A DNA stretch of 64,000 nt from Clostridia bacterium (lineage in GTDB: Bacteria > Bacillota > Clostridia > Christensenellales > Aristaeellaceae): assembly GCA_017519405.1 (NCBI GenBank), contig JAFWSH010000005.1, positions 1 to 64,000 of the forward strand, read 5' to 3'. A program made the position numbers and the translations under genes. Position 1 is the stretch's first letter. Every line of letters begins with the position of its first letter. This document shows positions 52,268 to 59,628 of the stretch, in pieces. The notes below the pieces were generated by a model. That model worked only from the letters and a program-made list of their open reading frames with translations. It made no database searches and was not told the DNA's origin.

Positions 52268-52291
52268 AAAAGCCTCCGGCCGGAGGCTTTT
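52268..52291. terminator. bidirectional intrinsic terminator
   Basis: AAAAGCCTCC (52268-52277) pairs with GGAGGCTTTT (52282-52291), loop GGCC, between the convergent ABC exporter and proA. Confidence 0.85.
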
Positions 52292-52309
52292 GCAGTGGCG
52301 GGAAGGGGC

Positions 52310-53569
52310 TTACCGCACCTGCCCGTCCCCCGTGACAATATACTTCCAGGTGCACAGTTCCCTGAGGCCCATGGGGCCCCGGGCGTGGAGCTTCTGGGTG
52401 GAGATGCCCATCTCGCAGCCCAGGCCGAACTCCCCGCCGTCGGTGAAGCGGGTGGAGACGTTCACATACACCGCCGCGCTGTCCACCTGGGCGGTGAAGG
52501 CCTCCGCCACGGCCTGGTCGGCGGTGACGACGGCGTCGGAGTGGTGGGTGGAGTGGGCGGCGATGTGGGCGATGGCCTCCGCCGGGCTGTCCACCACCCG
52601 GACGGCCAGGATGTAGTCCAGGAACTCCGTGTCAAAATCCTGCTCCCCGGCGGGGGTGCCGGGGATGATGGCCGCGGCCCGGGGGTCCAGGCGCAGTTCC
52701 ACCGGGGGCTTCCCCTCCCGGGCCCGCTCCGTCACCAGCTTCTCCCGCAGCCGGGGCAGGAAGTCCGCCGCCACGGCGCTGTGCACCAGCAGCACCTCCT
52801 CCGCGTTGCAGACGGAGGGGCGGCTGGTCTTGGCGTTGTTCACGATGTCCAGGGCCATGGCCAGGTCCGCGGCGGCGTCCACATAGACGTGGCAGATGCC
52901 GGTGCCGGTCTGGATGCAGGGGACGGTGGCCTCCTCCACGCAGGCGCGGATCAGACCGGCACCGCCCCGGGGGATCAGCAGGTCCACCAGGCCCTCGGCG
53001 TGCATCAGCTCCCCGGCGCTGGCCCGGCTGGTGTCCTCCACCAGCGAAACCAGACCCTCCGGCAGGCCCGCAGCCCGCAGGCCCCCATGGAGGGCCTCCA
53101 CCACGGCCGCGGCGCTGCGGTGGGCCTCCTTGCCGCCCCGCAGCACGCAGGCGCTGCCGGCCTTCAGGCACAGGGCCGCCGCGTCGGAGGTGACGTTGGG
53201 CCGGGACTCATAGATGATGGCGATGACCCCCATGGGAGAGAGCCGCTTCCGGATGCGCATGCCATTGGGGCGGGTGAAGTCCTCCACCGTGACGCCCACG
53301 GGGTCCGGCAGGGCCGCCACCTCCCGGATGTCGTCGGCCATGCCCCGGATCCGGGCCGCGGTGAGGGTCAGCCGGTCGATCATCACCGGGGAGATCTTCT
53401 CCCGGGCCGCCTCCACGTCCGCCGCGTTGGCCGCCAGGATCACCTCCGTCCCCGCCACCAGGGCGTCCGCCATGGCCAGCAGGGCGGCGTTTTTCTTCTC
53501 TGTGGTGAGCCGGGAGAGCATGGGCCGCAGGGCCGCCGCCTCCCGGAGAATCTCCGCTGTGCTCCGCAT
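52310..53569 (-). CDS. proA: glutamate-5-semialdehyde dehydrogenase
   Basis: A 419-residue enzyme for the second step of proline synthesis. [30 protein letters not shown] and [16 protein letters not shown] (catalytic Cys) are diagnostic, and [20 protein letters not shown] is the conserved C-terminal stretch. Full length. It lies 3 bp after proB at the end of the minus-strand operon that starts with the response regulator. Confidence 0.95.
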   Translation of the reverse strand: MRSTAEILREAAALRPMLSRLTTEKKNAALLAMADALVAGTEVILAANAADVEAAREKISPVMIDRLTLTAARIRGMADDIREVAALPDPVGVTVEDFTRPNGMRIRKRLSPMGVIAIIYESRPNVTSDAAALCLKAGSACVLRGGKEAHRSAAAVVEALHGGLRAAGLPEGLVSLVEDTSRASAGELMHAEGLVDLLIPRGGAGLIRACVEEATVPCIQTGTGICHVYVDAAADLAMALDIVNNAKTSRPSVCNAEEVLLVHSAVAADFLPRLREKLVTERAREGKPPVELRLDPRAAAIIPGTPAGEQDFDTEFLDYILAVRVVDSPAEAIAHIAAHSTHHSDAVVTADQAVAEAFTAQVDSAAVYVNVSTRFTDGGEFGLGCEMGISTQKLHARGPMGLRELCTWKYIVTGDGQVR

Positions 53570-53572
53570 GGT

Positions 53573-54343
53573 TTACACCTCCATCTTCAGGAAGCGGGTG
53601 CCCACAGGCTCCCCCGCGATGATGCTGTACAGCTCCTCCGGCCGGCTGCCGTTGCTGATCACCACGTCCATGCCGGCGTGGGTGGCGATCTGGGCGGCGT
53701 GGAGCTTGGTGGTCATGCCGCCGGTGCCCAGGGAGGAGCCGGCAGCCCCGGCCATCTCCAGCACCTCCCGGGTGAGACGGGGCACCGTGTGCAGCAGCCG
53801 GGCGTCGGGATGGGTGCGGGGATCGGCGGTGTAGAGGCCGTCGCAGTCCGTGAGGATCACCAGCAGCTCCGCCCGGGCCGCCTCCGCCACCAGGGCGCTG
53901 AGGGTGTCGTTGTCCCCCACGCTGATCTCCTCCGTGGCCACCGTGTCGTTCTCGTTCACCACGGGCAGGGCGTGCATCTCCAGCAGGCGGAAGAGGGTCT
54001 GCTGCAGGTGACCCCGGCGCACGGGATCGGAGAGGTCGTCCGCCGTCAGCAGCAGCTGGGCCACCACGTGGTTGTACTGGCCGAAGAGCCGGTCGTAGGT
54101 GTACATCAGCTCGCACTGGCCCACCGCCGCCGCGGCCTGCTTGCCCTCCGTGTCCCGGGGGCGCTCTCGCAGGCCCAGCTTGCCGGCTCCCATGCCGATG
54201 GCGCCGGAGGACACCAGGATCACCTCGTGACCGGCGTTCTTCAGGTCGCTGAGCACCCGGCACAGCTCCTCCACCCGCCGGATGTTCGTCAGCCCCGTGG
54301 GATGGGCCAGGGTGGAGGTCCCCACTTTCACCACAATACGCAT
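53573..54343 (-). CDS. proB: glutamate 5-kinase, short form
   Basis: An amino-acid-kinase-fold enzyme of about 256 residues, first step of proline synthesis. RIVVKVGTSTLAH begins the fold, VSSGAIGMGAGKLG and PVVNENDTVATEEISVGDND bind substrates, and SSLGTGGMTTKLHAAQIA is the conserved loop. The C-terminal PUA domain of longer forms is absent. ATG 54343 has GGAG at good spacing; 54352 (MENMRIV) is the alternative. About 20 bp after the PHP phosphatase. Confidence 0.94.
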   Translation of the reverse strand: MRIVVKVGTSTLAHPTGLTNIRRVEELCRVLSDLKNAGHEVILVSSGAIGMGAGKLGLRERPRDTEGKQAAAAVGQCELMYTYDRLFGQYNHVVAQLLLTADDLSDPVRRGHLQQTLFRLLEMHALPVVNENDTVATEEISVGDNDTLSALVAEAARAELLVILTDCDGLYTADPRTHPDARLLHTVPRLTREVLEMAGAAGSSLGTGGMTTKLHAAQIATHAGMDVVISNGSRPEELYSIIAGEPVGTRFLKMEV

Positions 54344-54362
54344 ATTCTCCATCTCCGTTTTC

Positions 54363-55178
54363 TCATTTGAGGGGCCGCGTCTCCCATTGGACCCGGCCTG
54401 ACGCGCCGTGGCGCAGCACCAGGGCGTGGTCGAAGCCGCAGGCGCGGGCCGCCGCCTCCGCCTCGGGGAAGCCGCCGGCCAACAGCGTGGCCTGGTGGGC
54501 GTCGCTGCCCAGGCAGATCTCCCCGCCGATCTCCTTCAGATACCGCAGCAGCGGCCGGGCGGGATAGAAGTCCCGCCGCCTGCCCCGGTTGAAGGCCCCG
54601 CAGTTGATCTCCACCACCGGGCACTTCGCCACCAGGGCGGCCAGGGCCTCCCGGGCCGGGTTCAGATACCGGGGGTCCTCCTCGTCGAAGCGGGGCGCCT
54701 GGTGGTTGAACCGGGCAATCAGGTCGAAGTGGCCGATGATCTGGCAGTTTGTTTTCTCCCAGACCCAGGCCTCTTCCTCATAGTATGCAGTGCACATCCG
54801 GTACCAGTCCCCGCCGAAGCCCTCCCGGCACAGGGCGTCGGACTTCTCCACACTCCAGTCCACCGCCTCCGTCAAACCGTTCGGCGCAGAGAGGAAGTGG
54901 GTGGAGCCGATGATGTACTCCGCCCCCGCCACCGTCGCGGGATCCCACCGCTGGTCCAGCTCCACCCCGCAGAGGATGTCCAGCCGTCCCCGCCACTGTG
55001 CCCGCAGGGCCGCGATCTCCGCCAGATAGCCGGGGAAATCCATGTGGTAGGTGGGGTCCATGTGCCCGGAGAAGCCCAGGGCCTCAAAGCCCGCGTCGAA
55101 GGCGGCCCGGGCCATCTCCGCCGGGGTGTTCTTCCCGTCGCACAGGGTCGTGTGGGTGTGGAAGTTGGCCCGGATCAT
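54363..55178 (-). CDS. PHP-domain phosphatase (histidinol-phosphatase family)
   Basis: A 271-residue PHP-fold metalloenzyme. The metal ligands are in NFHTHTTLCDGKNTPAEMAR (HxH), GFSGHMDPTY (His), ILCGVELDQ (Glu), YIIGSTHFL (His), IIGHFDLI (His) and CLGSDAH (Asp and His), the HisJ/HisK pattern. It could dephosphorylate histidinol phosphate, but no other his gene is in the window, so another phosphate ester is possible. The start overlaps the CARF-nuclease stop by 4 bp, implying coupled translation. Confidence 0.85.
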   Translation of the reverse strand: MIRANFHTHTTLCDGKNTPAEMARAAFDAGFEALGFSGHMDPTYHMDFPGYLAEIAALRAQWRGRLDILCGVELDQRWDPATVAGAEYIIGSTHFLSAPNGLTEAVDWSVEKSDALCREGFGGDWYRMCTAYYEEEAWVWEKTNCQIIGHFDLIARFNHQAPRFDEEDPRYLNPAREALAALVAKCPVVEINCGAFNRGRRRDFYPARPLLRYLKEIGGEICLGSDAHQATLLAGGFPEAEAAARACGFDHALVLRHGASGRVQWETRPLK

Positions 55179-56356
55179 TTCTCCTCCTCCCGCCGCAGAC
55201 GGCTCACCAGGCTGCCGGAGGCGAGGTCCTGCCAGTCCACCACCTCGATGCCCAGCTCCGCCGCCCGGCGCCGGACCGGGGAGCCCGACCGGGGCGCGGG
55301 GCCGGAGGAGACAATCATGGCCCGGGCATACTTCCCGCCGAAGCGGTCCCGGAGGATGGCCAGCTCGTTGAGGGCCTCGGTGTGGATCTCGCAGGTCTTG
55401 CAGCTGATGAACAGCGGCTGGATCCCCTGCACCGCCATCACGTCGATCTCGTTGGTCACCGCGTCCCCCCGCTTCTCCCCCAGGGCGCTCACGCCGCTGT
55501 GCCAGTCCACCACGGCGCTGAGCACCACGTCGTCGAAGCAGCCCGCCTCCCGGCAGCACTTCCACACATACAGCTCCAGGGCGGAGCCCATGTCCCGGAG
55601 CCAGAAGCGCACCACCTCGTCCTGGAAGCGGAAACGGAAGCTGTCCTCCTCCACCTCCAGGTCCAGGATCAGCCCCGCCCGGGCCAGGGCCCGGAGCAGG
55701 TCCGTGTCGATGGGCACCCGGCCCCGGTCCGCCTTCACCATCCGGGGGCCTTCCGCTGTCAGCTCCCCCGGCGCGGCGGAGGACACCCGCTGCAGGCAGG
55801 CGATCTGCCGGTTCCACACCCCCCGGAAGGCGCTGTACACCTCAAAGGCCCGGTCGATCCGGGTGAGGTAGTCCTCCAGCACCCGGTTGTCCTCCCGCCC
55901 GGGCTTCAATTCACCCCCGGCCATCAGAAAGCAGGAGGCGGCGTCCAGGCGCACCGTGCAGGGCAGGGAGCGGGCGAAGGGGGCGTTCTGGATCTCATAG
56001 AAGGTGTTGTTCTTCCGGCTGTAGGTGAAGACGGGGTGGTCCCCGGCCACGGCCCCGGCGGCGAAGAGGGTGGCGTCGGTGCCCCCCGAGATATCCAGGG
56101 CGCAGTCCGCCTTCTCCCCCAGCACCCGTGTCAGGGCCTGGGCGATCTTCCCCGCGTCCAGCAGGCTCACCGGGACGAAGGTCAGCTTCACCGGAACCTC
56201 CCGGCGGCGGAAGTAGCGGGTCAGGCCCTCCCGCAGGTGCTTGCTGCCGGCGGCCTCCGGCGGGCAGATCAGCACCGTCTCCTCCGGGCGGAACATCTCC
56301 GTGGCCAGCACATTCTCAATAGGCGAGTCGTCGTAGAGCTCGATCAGGGTCTTCAT
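55175..56356 (-). CDS. Can2/Card1-like CARF-nuclease (DUF1887 type)
   Basis: A 393-residue protein with the architecture of Card1/Can2 effectors of type III CRISPR immunity. Residues 1-140 form a Rossmann-like CARF domain; ALDISGGTDATLFAAG (86-101) is the counterpart of the ring-nucleotide loop, but the usual GGTK lysine is Asp94. A helical/winged linker follows. Residues 255-393 are a PD-(D/E)XK nuclease: LELYVWKCC, NEIDVMAVQG (Asp305), FISCKT (Ser318 where Card1 has Glu, Lys320) and the closing RRRAAELGIEVVD. Such proteins cut nucleic acid when a cyclic nucleotide binds. No CRISPR array or cas gene is present. It overlaps both neighbours by 4 bp, so it is made with the response regulator and the PHP enzyme. 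Confidence 0.8.
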   Translation of the reverse strand: MKTLIELYDDSPIENVLATEMFRPEETVLICPPEAAGSKHLREGLTRYFRRREVPVKLTFVPVSLLDAGKIAQALTRVLGEKADCALDISGGTDATLFAAGAVAGDHPVFTYSRKNNTFYEIQNAPFARSLPCTVRLDAASCFLMAGGELKPGREDNRVLEDYLTRIDRAFEVYSAFRGVWNRQIACLQRVSSAAPGELTAEGPRMVKADRGRVPIDTDLLRALARAGLILDLEVEEDSFRFRFQDEVVRFWLRDMGSALELYVWKCCREAGCFDDVVLSAVVDWHSGVSALGEKRGDAVTNEIDVMAVQGIQPLFISCKTCEIHTEALNELAILRDRFGGKYARAMIVSSGPAPRSGSPVRRRAAELGIEVVDWQDLASGSLVSRLRREEEK

Positions 56357-57051
56357 GGCGTCACCACCTCGAATTTATAGCCCACCGTCCACACGGTGAC
56401 GATGTCCCAGCCATACTTCTCCCGCCCCGGGAGCTTCTCCCGGATGCGCTTGATGTGCACGTCCACCGTGCGGGTGGACTCCACCCGGACAGAGAACCCC
56501 CAGACCCGCTCCAGCAGCTCATCCCGGGTGAACACATGCCCCGCGTGCTCCGCCAGGAAGCACAGCAGCTCCAGCTCCTTGGGGGGCATGTCCACCCGGC
56601 GGCCCTCGTAGTACACCTCATACTCGTCCAGGCTGATGGTCAGCCCCGGGAAGGACAGGGTGCGGTGCTCCTCCTCCCCGCCGCCGCTGCGCCGGAGGAC
56701 GGCCTTCACCCGGGCCACCATCTCCTTGGGGTCGAAGGGCTTGGTGATGTAGTCGTCCGCCCCCAGCTCCAGGCCCAGCACCTTGTCGAAGGTCTCGTCC
56801 CGGGCGGTGAGCATGATCACCGGGATGGAACCGGTGCGGCGCACCGCCTTGAGCACCTCCATGCCGTCCACCCCGGGGAGCATCACGTCCAGCAGCATCA
56901 GGTCCGGGGGATTGCGCCGGAACTCCGCCAGGGCCTCGTCTCCCCGGTCGCTCAGCCGCACCGTGAAGCCCTCCTTCTCCAGATAAATCTTCACCAGCTG
57001 GGCAATGCCGGGATCGTCATCCACCACCAGGATGTCAGGCTTGTCTTTCAT
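56353..57051 (-). CDS. OmpR-family response regulator, no adjacent kinase
   Basis: A 232-residue two-domain regulator. Receiver, residues 1-120: LVVDDDPGIAQLV (acidic pair), LMLLDVMLPGVDGMEV (phospho-accepting Asp), VIMLTARDE (Thr) and DDYITKPFDPKE (Lys). The C-terminal winged helix includes PPKELELLCFLAEHAGHVFT and STRTVDVHIKRIREKL. The ATG at 57051 follows GGGGAAGAG; a TATACT box is at 57108-57113 with a poor -35. It overlaps the CARF-nuclease start by 4 bp. No sensor kinase gene is adjacent, so its input is unknown. Confidence 0.92.
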   Translation of the reverse strand: MKDKPDILVVDDDPGIAQLVKIYLEKEGFTVRLSDRGDEALAEFRRNPPDLMLLDVMLPGVDGMEVLKAVRRTGSIPVIMLTARDETFDKVLGLELGADDYITKPFDPKEMVARVKAVLRRSGGGEEEHRTLSFPGLTISLDEYEVYYEGRRVDMPPKELELLCFLAEHAGHVFTRDELLERVWGFSVRVESTRTVDVHIKRIREKLPGREKYGWDIVTVWTVGYKFEVVTP

Positions 57052-57150
57052 GTGATCTCTTCCCCGATCCGTTGGTCTGTGTGTTCCGGGGAAACCTCCC
57101 CGTATACAGTATATCACAATCCGCCCGGGATGGACGTCCCGTGCACAAAA

Positions 57151-57178
57151 AAGACAGGACGGCCGCCCGTCCTGCCTT
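57151..57178 (-). terminator. intrinsic terminator
   Basis: On the minus strand a ten-position stem (57153-57162 with 57167-57176, one mismatch) runs into TTTTTT (57147-57152). It closes the three-gene operon starting at 58852 and insulates the response-regulator operon. Confidence 0.85.
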
Positions 57179-57889
57179 TCAGCATCCCCCCGGCACCAGC
57201 GTCAGCAGGATCAGCTCCCCGGGGTTGTTGATCCGGGGGATGAGGCTGTGGTTGCTCAAGCCCCGGCTCACCAGCAGTTTTTCGTCGTCATACAGTCCGC
57301 CCGTCAGCCGGGGAAAGAAGCCCTGCCCCGGGGCAAAGAGGCCCTGGCCGAACAGCCGGAACTGCCCGCCGTGGGCGTGGCCGGCCAGGGTCAGGTCGAT
57401 GCCGTGCCCCGCCACATACGGGAAGTAGTACTCCGGGTGATGGCACATCAGCAGGCGGAAGGCGCCGGCGGCTGCCAGGGCTTCCACCGCGGCGGTGTCC
57501 GTCACCGTCTCCTGGGAGGAGAAGCCCCCCAGCACCACGTCCTCCCGCAGGGCCGCCACGCGGTTGTCCAGGATGTGCACCCGGCTTTGCTCCGCCAGGG
57601 CCCGCCAGGCTGCCGCCTCCTCCATCCGCCGCTCGTGGTTGCCGATAGCGTACCACACCGGCGCGATGTCCGGGGCCCGCTCCAGAAACGCCTCCGCCTG
57701 CAGCTGCCGCCCCGGGGTGTGGCGCTCCGTGAGGTCCCCCACCAGCAGGATGGCCTCCGCCTCCCCCAGGGCCGGCAGGAGGTCATCGAAGGGGGTGTTG
57801 TGCAGGTCCGCCACCACCGCCAGGCGCAGGGGAGCCTTCAGCACCCCCCGCCGGTCCGCCCAGGTAATCCGGTTGATTTCACGCCGCAT
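57179..57889 (-). CDS. metallophosphoesterase (YkuE-like)
   Basis: A 236-residue calcineurin-like phosphoesterase. LAVVADLHNTPFDDLLPAL (D-x-H), ILLVGDLTERH (GDL), YAIGNHERRMEEA (GNHE), LLMCHHPEYYF and LTLAGHAHGGQFRLFGQGLF (GHxHGGQ) are the full metal-site set of the YkuE/YaeI group. YaeI-type enzymes act on membrane lipid pyrophosphates; here the substrate is unknown. It has no membrane anchor itself but its start overlaps the membrane-protein gene upstream by 11 bp. Confidence 0.88.
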   Translation of the reverse strand: MRREINRITWADRRGVLKAPLRLAVVADLHNTPFDDLLPALGEAEAILLVGDLTERHTPGRQLQAEAFLERAPDIAPVWYAIGNHERRMEEAAAWRALAEQSRVHILDNRVAALREDVVLGGFSSQETVTDTAAVEALAAAGAFRLLMCHHPEYYFPYVAGHGIDLTLAGHAHGGQFRLFGQGLFAPGQGFFPRLTGGLYDDEKLLVSRGLSNHSLIPRINNPGELILLTLVPGGC

Positions 57890-58712
57890 GGTTTTTCCTC
57901 CCCAGGGGCAGGATCGTCAGGGCCAGGCCCAGCAGCGCTGCGGCGCCCACGCCCCAGAGAAAGGTGCCTGCCAGGCCCCGGAGAAAGACTCCGCACTGGG
58001 CCCCAAACACCGGGGAGAGGGCCCCCGCCCGCCCCGGGATGTCCAGCAGCGCCAGGGGGATCAGGAAGAAGAGCGCCCCCAGCGCCCCGCCGGACAGCGC
58101 CGACCCCAGCAGCTTCCGCTTCCTCAGCCGTAGCATCGCCGCCGCCGTCAGCACCGTGAGTCCGACCAGCGCCAGGGCCCCCAGGCGGAGAAGGCGGGCC
58201 GCCTTCCCCAGGGGAAGCCGCCGGGCCGCCGTGGCCAGCAGGGAGACCCGCAGGGGCATCACCCCCCGGGTCACCGCCCGCTCCACCCCGTAGGCGCCCT
58301 CGTCCCGGGCGATCTGGCGCCGCTGCACCGCCGGGCCTTCCGCCTCGTAGAGGGAATCCGCCAGGATGGCCTCCGTCAGCTCCTCCGCCGAGAAGTCCGG
58401 CAGGGGCGTCTGTTCCCCGGAGACCAGGGAGAAAAGCCAGTCCGCCCCGGCCCGGGAGAGCTCCGCCAGGCGCTGAGGCGGGTAGAAGGCCAGGGCCGTC
58501 TCCGGCCGGAAGGGCAGGGCCGCCGCCACCGCCTCGATCCCCGTCCGGGCCGCCTCCTGCTGCTGCGGCAGGGTGACCTCCGCCGAGGCGCGCCAAAGCC
58601 CGCGGTCCAGCACCGCCCGCCCCAGGGGCACCAGCAGCAGGCACAGCGCCACCAGAAAGCTCAGCAGAAACGCCAGCACCCGGGCCGGCACCGCATGCTT
58701 TTCCCGACTCAT
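57879..58712 (-). CDS. membrane protein of unknown function
   Basis: A 277-residue protein. TM1 is at about residues 10-33 (VLAFLLSFLVALCLLLVPLG), then an extracytoplasmic domain of about 120 residues (ASAEVTLPQQQEAARTGIEA, helical), then three membrane segments (about 163-190, 200-222, 245-268). It has no recognised family motif. The ATG at 58712 overlaps the stop of the 47-residue gene (ATGA). Middle gene of a three-gene operon; a receptor or transporter-like partner for the phosphoesterase is a guess. Confidence 0.75.
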   Translation of the reverse strand: MSREKHAVPARVLAFLLSFLVALCLLLVPLGRAVLDRGLWRASAEVTLPQQQEAARTGIEAVAAALPFRPETALAFYPPQRLAELSRAGADWLFSLVSGEQTPLPDFSAEELTEAILADSLYEAEGPAVQRRQIARDEGAYGVERAVTRGVMPLRVSLLATAARRLPLGKAARLLRLGALALVGLTVLTAAAMLRLRKRKLLGSALSGGALGALFFLIPLALLDIPGRAGALSPVFGAQCGVFLRGLAGTFLWGVGAAALLGLALTILPLGRKNHAA

Positions 58713-58852
58713 GGGATCACCGCCATCTTGAGCCCCGCGGTGAGCCACTCCGCCGCCGCCGGCACGCCCCACACCGCTGCCGCCAGGGCGCACAGCAGCG
58801 CCGGCACCGCCAGCAGCAGCGGCAGCAGGGCACTTCTCCTCTTCTCGCGCAT
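58709..58852 (-). CDS. small membrane protein, 47 residues
   Basis: A short gene: MREKRRSALLPLLLAVPALL, then CALAAAVWGVPAAAEWLTAG and LKMAVIP. A basic N-terminus, one hydrophobic helix (about residues 8-30) and a short amphipathic tail make it a single-span membrane protein. Support for coding is a consensus promoter, AAGGAGT 9 nt before the ATG, and a 4-bp ATGA overlap with the next gene. It probably works with the 277-residue membrane protein. Confidence 0.7.
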   Translation of the reverse strand: MREKRRSALLPLLLAVPALLCALAAAVWGVPAAAEWLTAGLKMAVIP

Positions 58853-58875
58853 CTGTCTCCCACTCCTTCGGTGCC

Positions 58876-58904
58876 ATTATAGCGGAAAGGGAGGGGGGAT
58901 GCAA
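58876..58904 (-). promoter_or_regulatory. sigma-A promoter of the small-membrane-protein operon
   Basis: On the minus strand TTGCAT (58899-58904), 17 bp, TATAAT (58876-58881), about 25 bp before the 58852 start. Confidence 0.85.
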
Positions 58905-58957
58905 GGGCGGATTCCGGCGGCGGCCTCTCCCCCGGGGCTGAGGCTGACAGGGGCAGC

Positions 58958-58983
58958 AAAAAACCGGAGCACCATCGCTCCGG
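58958..58983 (-). terminator. terminator of tRNA-Pro
   Basis: CCGGAGC (58964-58970) pairs with GCTCCGG (58977-58983); on the minus strand six T's follow. Confidence 0.88.
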
Positions 58984-58990
58984 CTTTTGT

Positions 58991-59067
58991 TGGTCTGGGT
59001 GAGAAGATTCGAACTTCCGGCCTCTTGAACCCCATTCAAGCACGCTACCAAACTGCGCCACACCCAG
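58991..59067 (-). tRNA. tRNA-Pro, anticodon GGG
   Basis: A 77-nt cloverleaf with encoded CCA. The acceptor CTGGGTG pairs with CACCCAG, the D arm has GTTTGGTAGC, the anticodon stem CTTGA/TCAAG encloses the loop ATGGGGT with anticodon GGG, and the T arm has GGAAG-TTCGAAT-CTTCT. It reads CCC and CCU proline codons. A consensus promoter and a terminator flank it, so it is a single transcription unit. Confidence 0.95.
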
Positions 59068-59089
59068 TCACCGCCCCAAGGGCACGCCT

Positions 59090-59118
59090 ATTATAGCGCG
59101 CCGGGGTGGTTCTGTCAA
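59090..59118 (-). promoter_or_regulatory. consensus promoter of tRNA-Pro
   Basis: On the minus strand TTGACA (59113-59118), 17 bp, TATAAT (59090-59095), 23 bp before the tRNA 5' end. Confidence 0.92.
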
Positions 59119-59195
59119 GGGGGTCAGGACGCTTTCCGCGGCAGCAATCCGAACTTTCCGTTTCGGCGGCCCCGGCAGCGGCCCCGCTGCGTCTG

Positions 59196-59441
59196 TCAGT
59201 TCCCTTTCCGCAGCTCGTTCATGCAGTTCCGGCAGATGTTCTTTCCCCGGAACTCGGTCACATTCTCCATACTTCCACAGAACAGGCAGGCCGGCTGATA
59301 CTTCCGCAGAATGATGTCCTCCCCGTCCACGTAGACCTCCAGCAGGTCCTTCACGCCGATGCCCATCGTCCTGCGCAGTTCGATGGGGAGTACAACACGT
59401 CCCAGATTATCCAGCTGACGGACCACACCCGTAGATTTCAT
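59196..59441 (-). CDS. AbrB/SpoVT-type transition-state regulator with zinc ribbon
   Basis: An 81-residue DNA-binding protein. Residues 1-50 are the swapped-hairpin AbrB domain (MKSTGVVRQLDNLGRVVLPI, ELRRTMGIGVKDLLEVYVDG). Residues 51-80 hold CLFCGS...CRNCMNE, a CxxC-CxxC pair probably binding zinc. AbrB proteins repress post-exponential genes in Firmicutes. The ATG at 59441 has AAGGAGG 10 nt upstream and a strong promoter about 90 bp away. It is a single gene with no antitoxin-type partner, so not a toxin-antitoxin unit. Confidence 0.9.
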   Translation of the reverse strand: MKSTGVVRQLDNLGRVVLPIELRRTMGIGVKDLLEVYVDGEDIILRKYQPACLFCGSMENVTEFRGKNICRNCMNELRKGN

Positions 59442-59528
59442 GATGCCATGCCTCCTTGGTTCTATACCAGCGCCTGAAAAGCGCGTTTCCGCGCCCTCCA
59501 GATCGTTATACCTCTATATCCGTCGGCT

Positions 59529-59557
59529 ATTTTATCCCTTTGATATGCTTTTGTCAA
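59529..59557 (-). promoter_or_regulatory. sigma-A promoter of the abrB-like gene
   Basis: On the minus strand TTGACA (59552-59557), 17 bp, TAAAAT (59529-59534), in an AT-rich stretch with an about 90-nt leader before the start codon. Confidence 0.85.
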
Positions 59558-59628
59558 GTTCTATCGCGCAAATTGTATATTTCCTGTTTTTTTCTGTTTC
59601 CGTCTTCCGGGAGGCCCTCCCGCCGCCC

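Noticed and set aside
58717-59061. 114-residue minus-strand frame
   Set aside because: It runs through the tRNA-Pro gene and its terminator and is out of frame with the better-supported 47-residue gene.
59196-59441. AbrB-like gene as an antitoxin
   Set aside because: No toxin-like gene is adjacent and the CxxC-CxxC extension fits a transition-state regulator rather than MazE.
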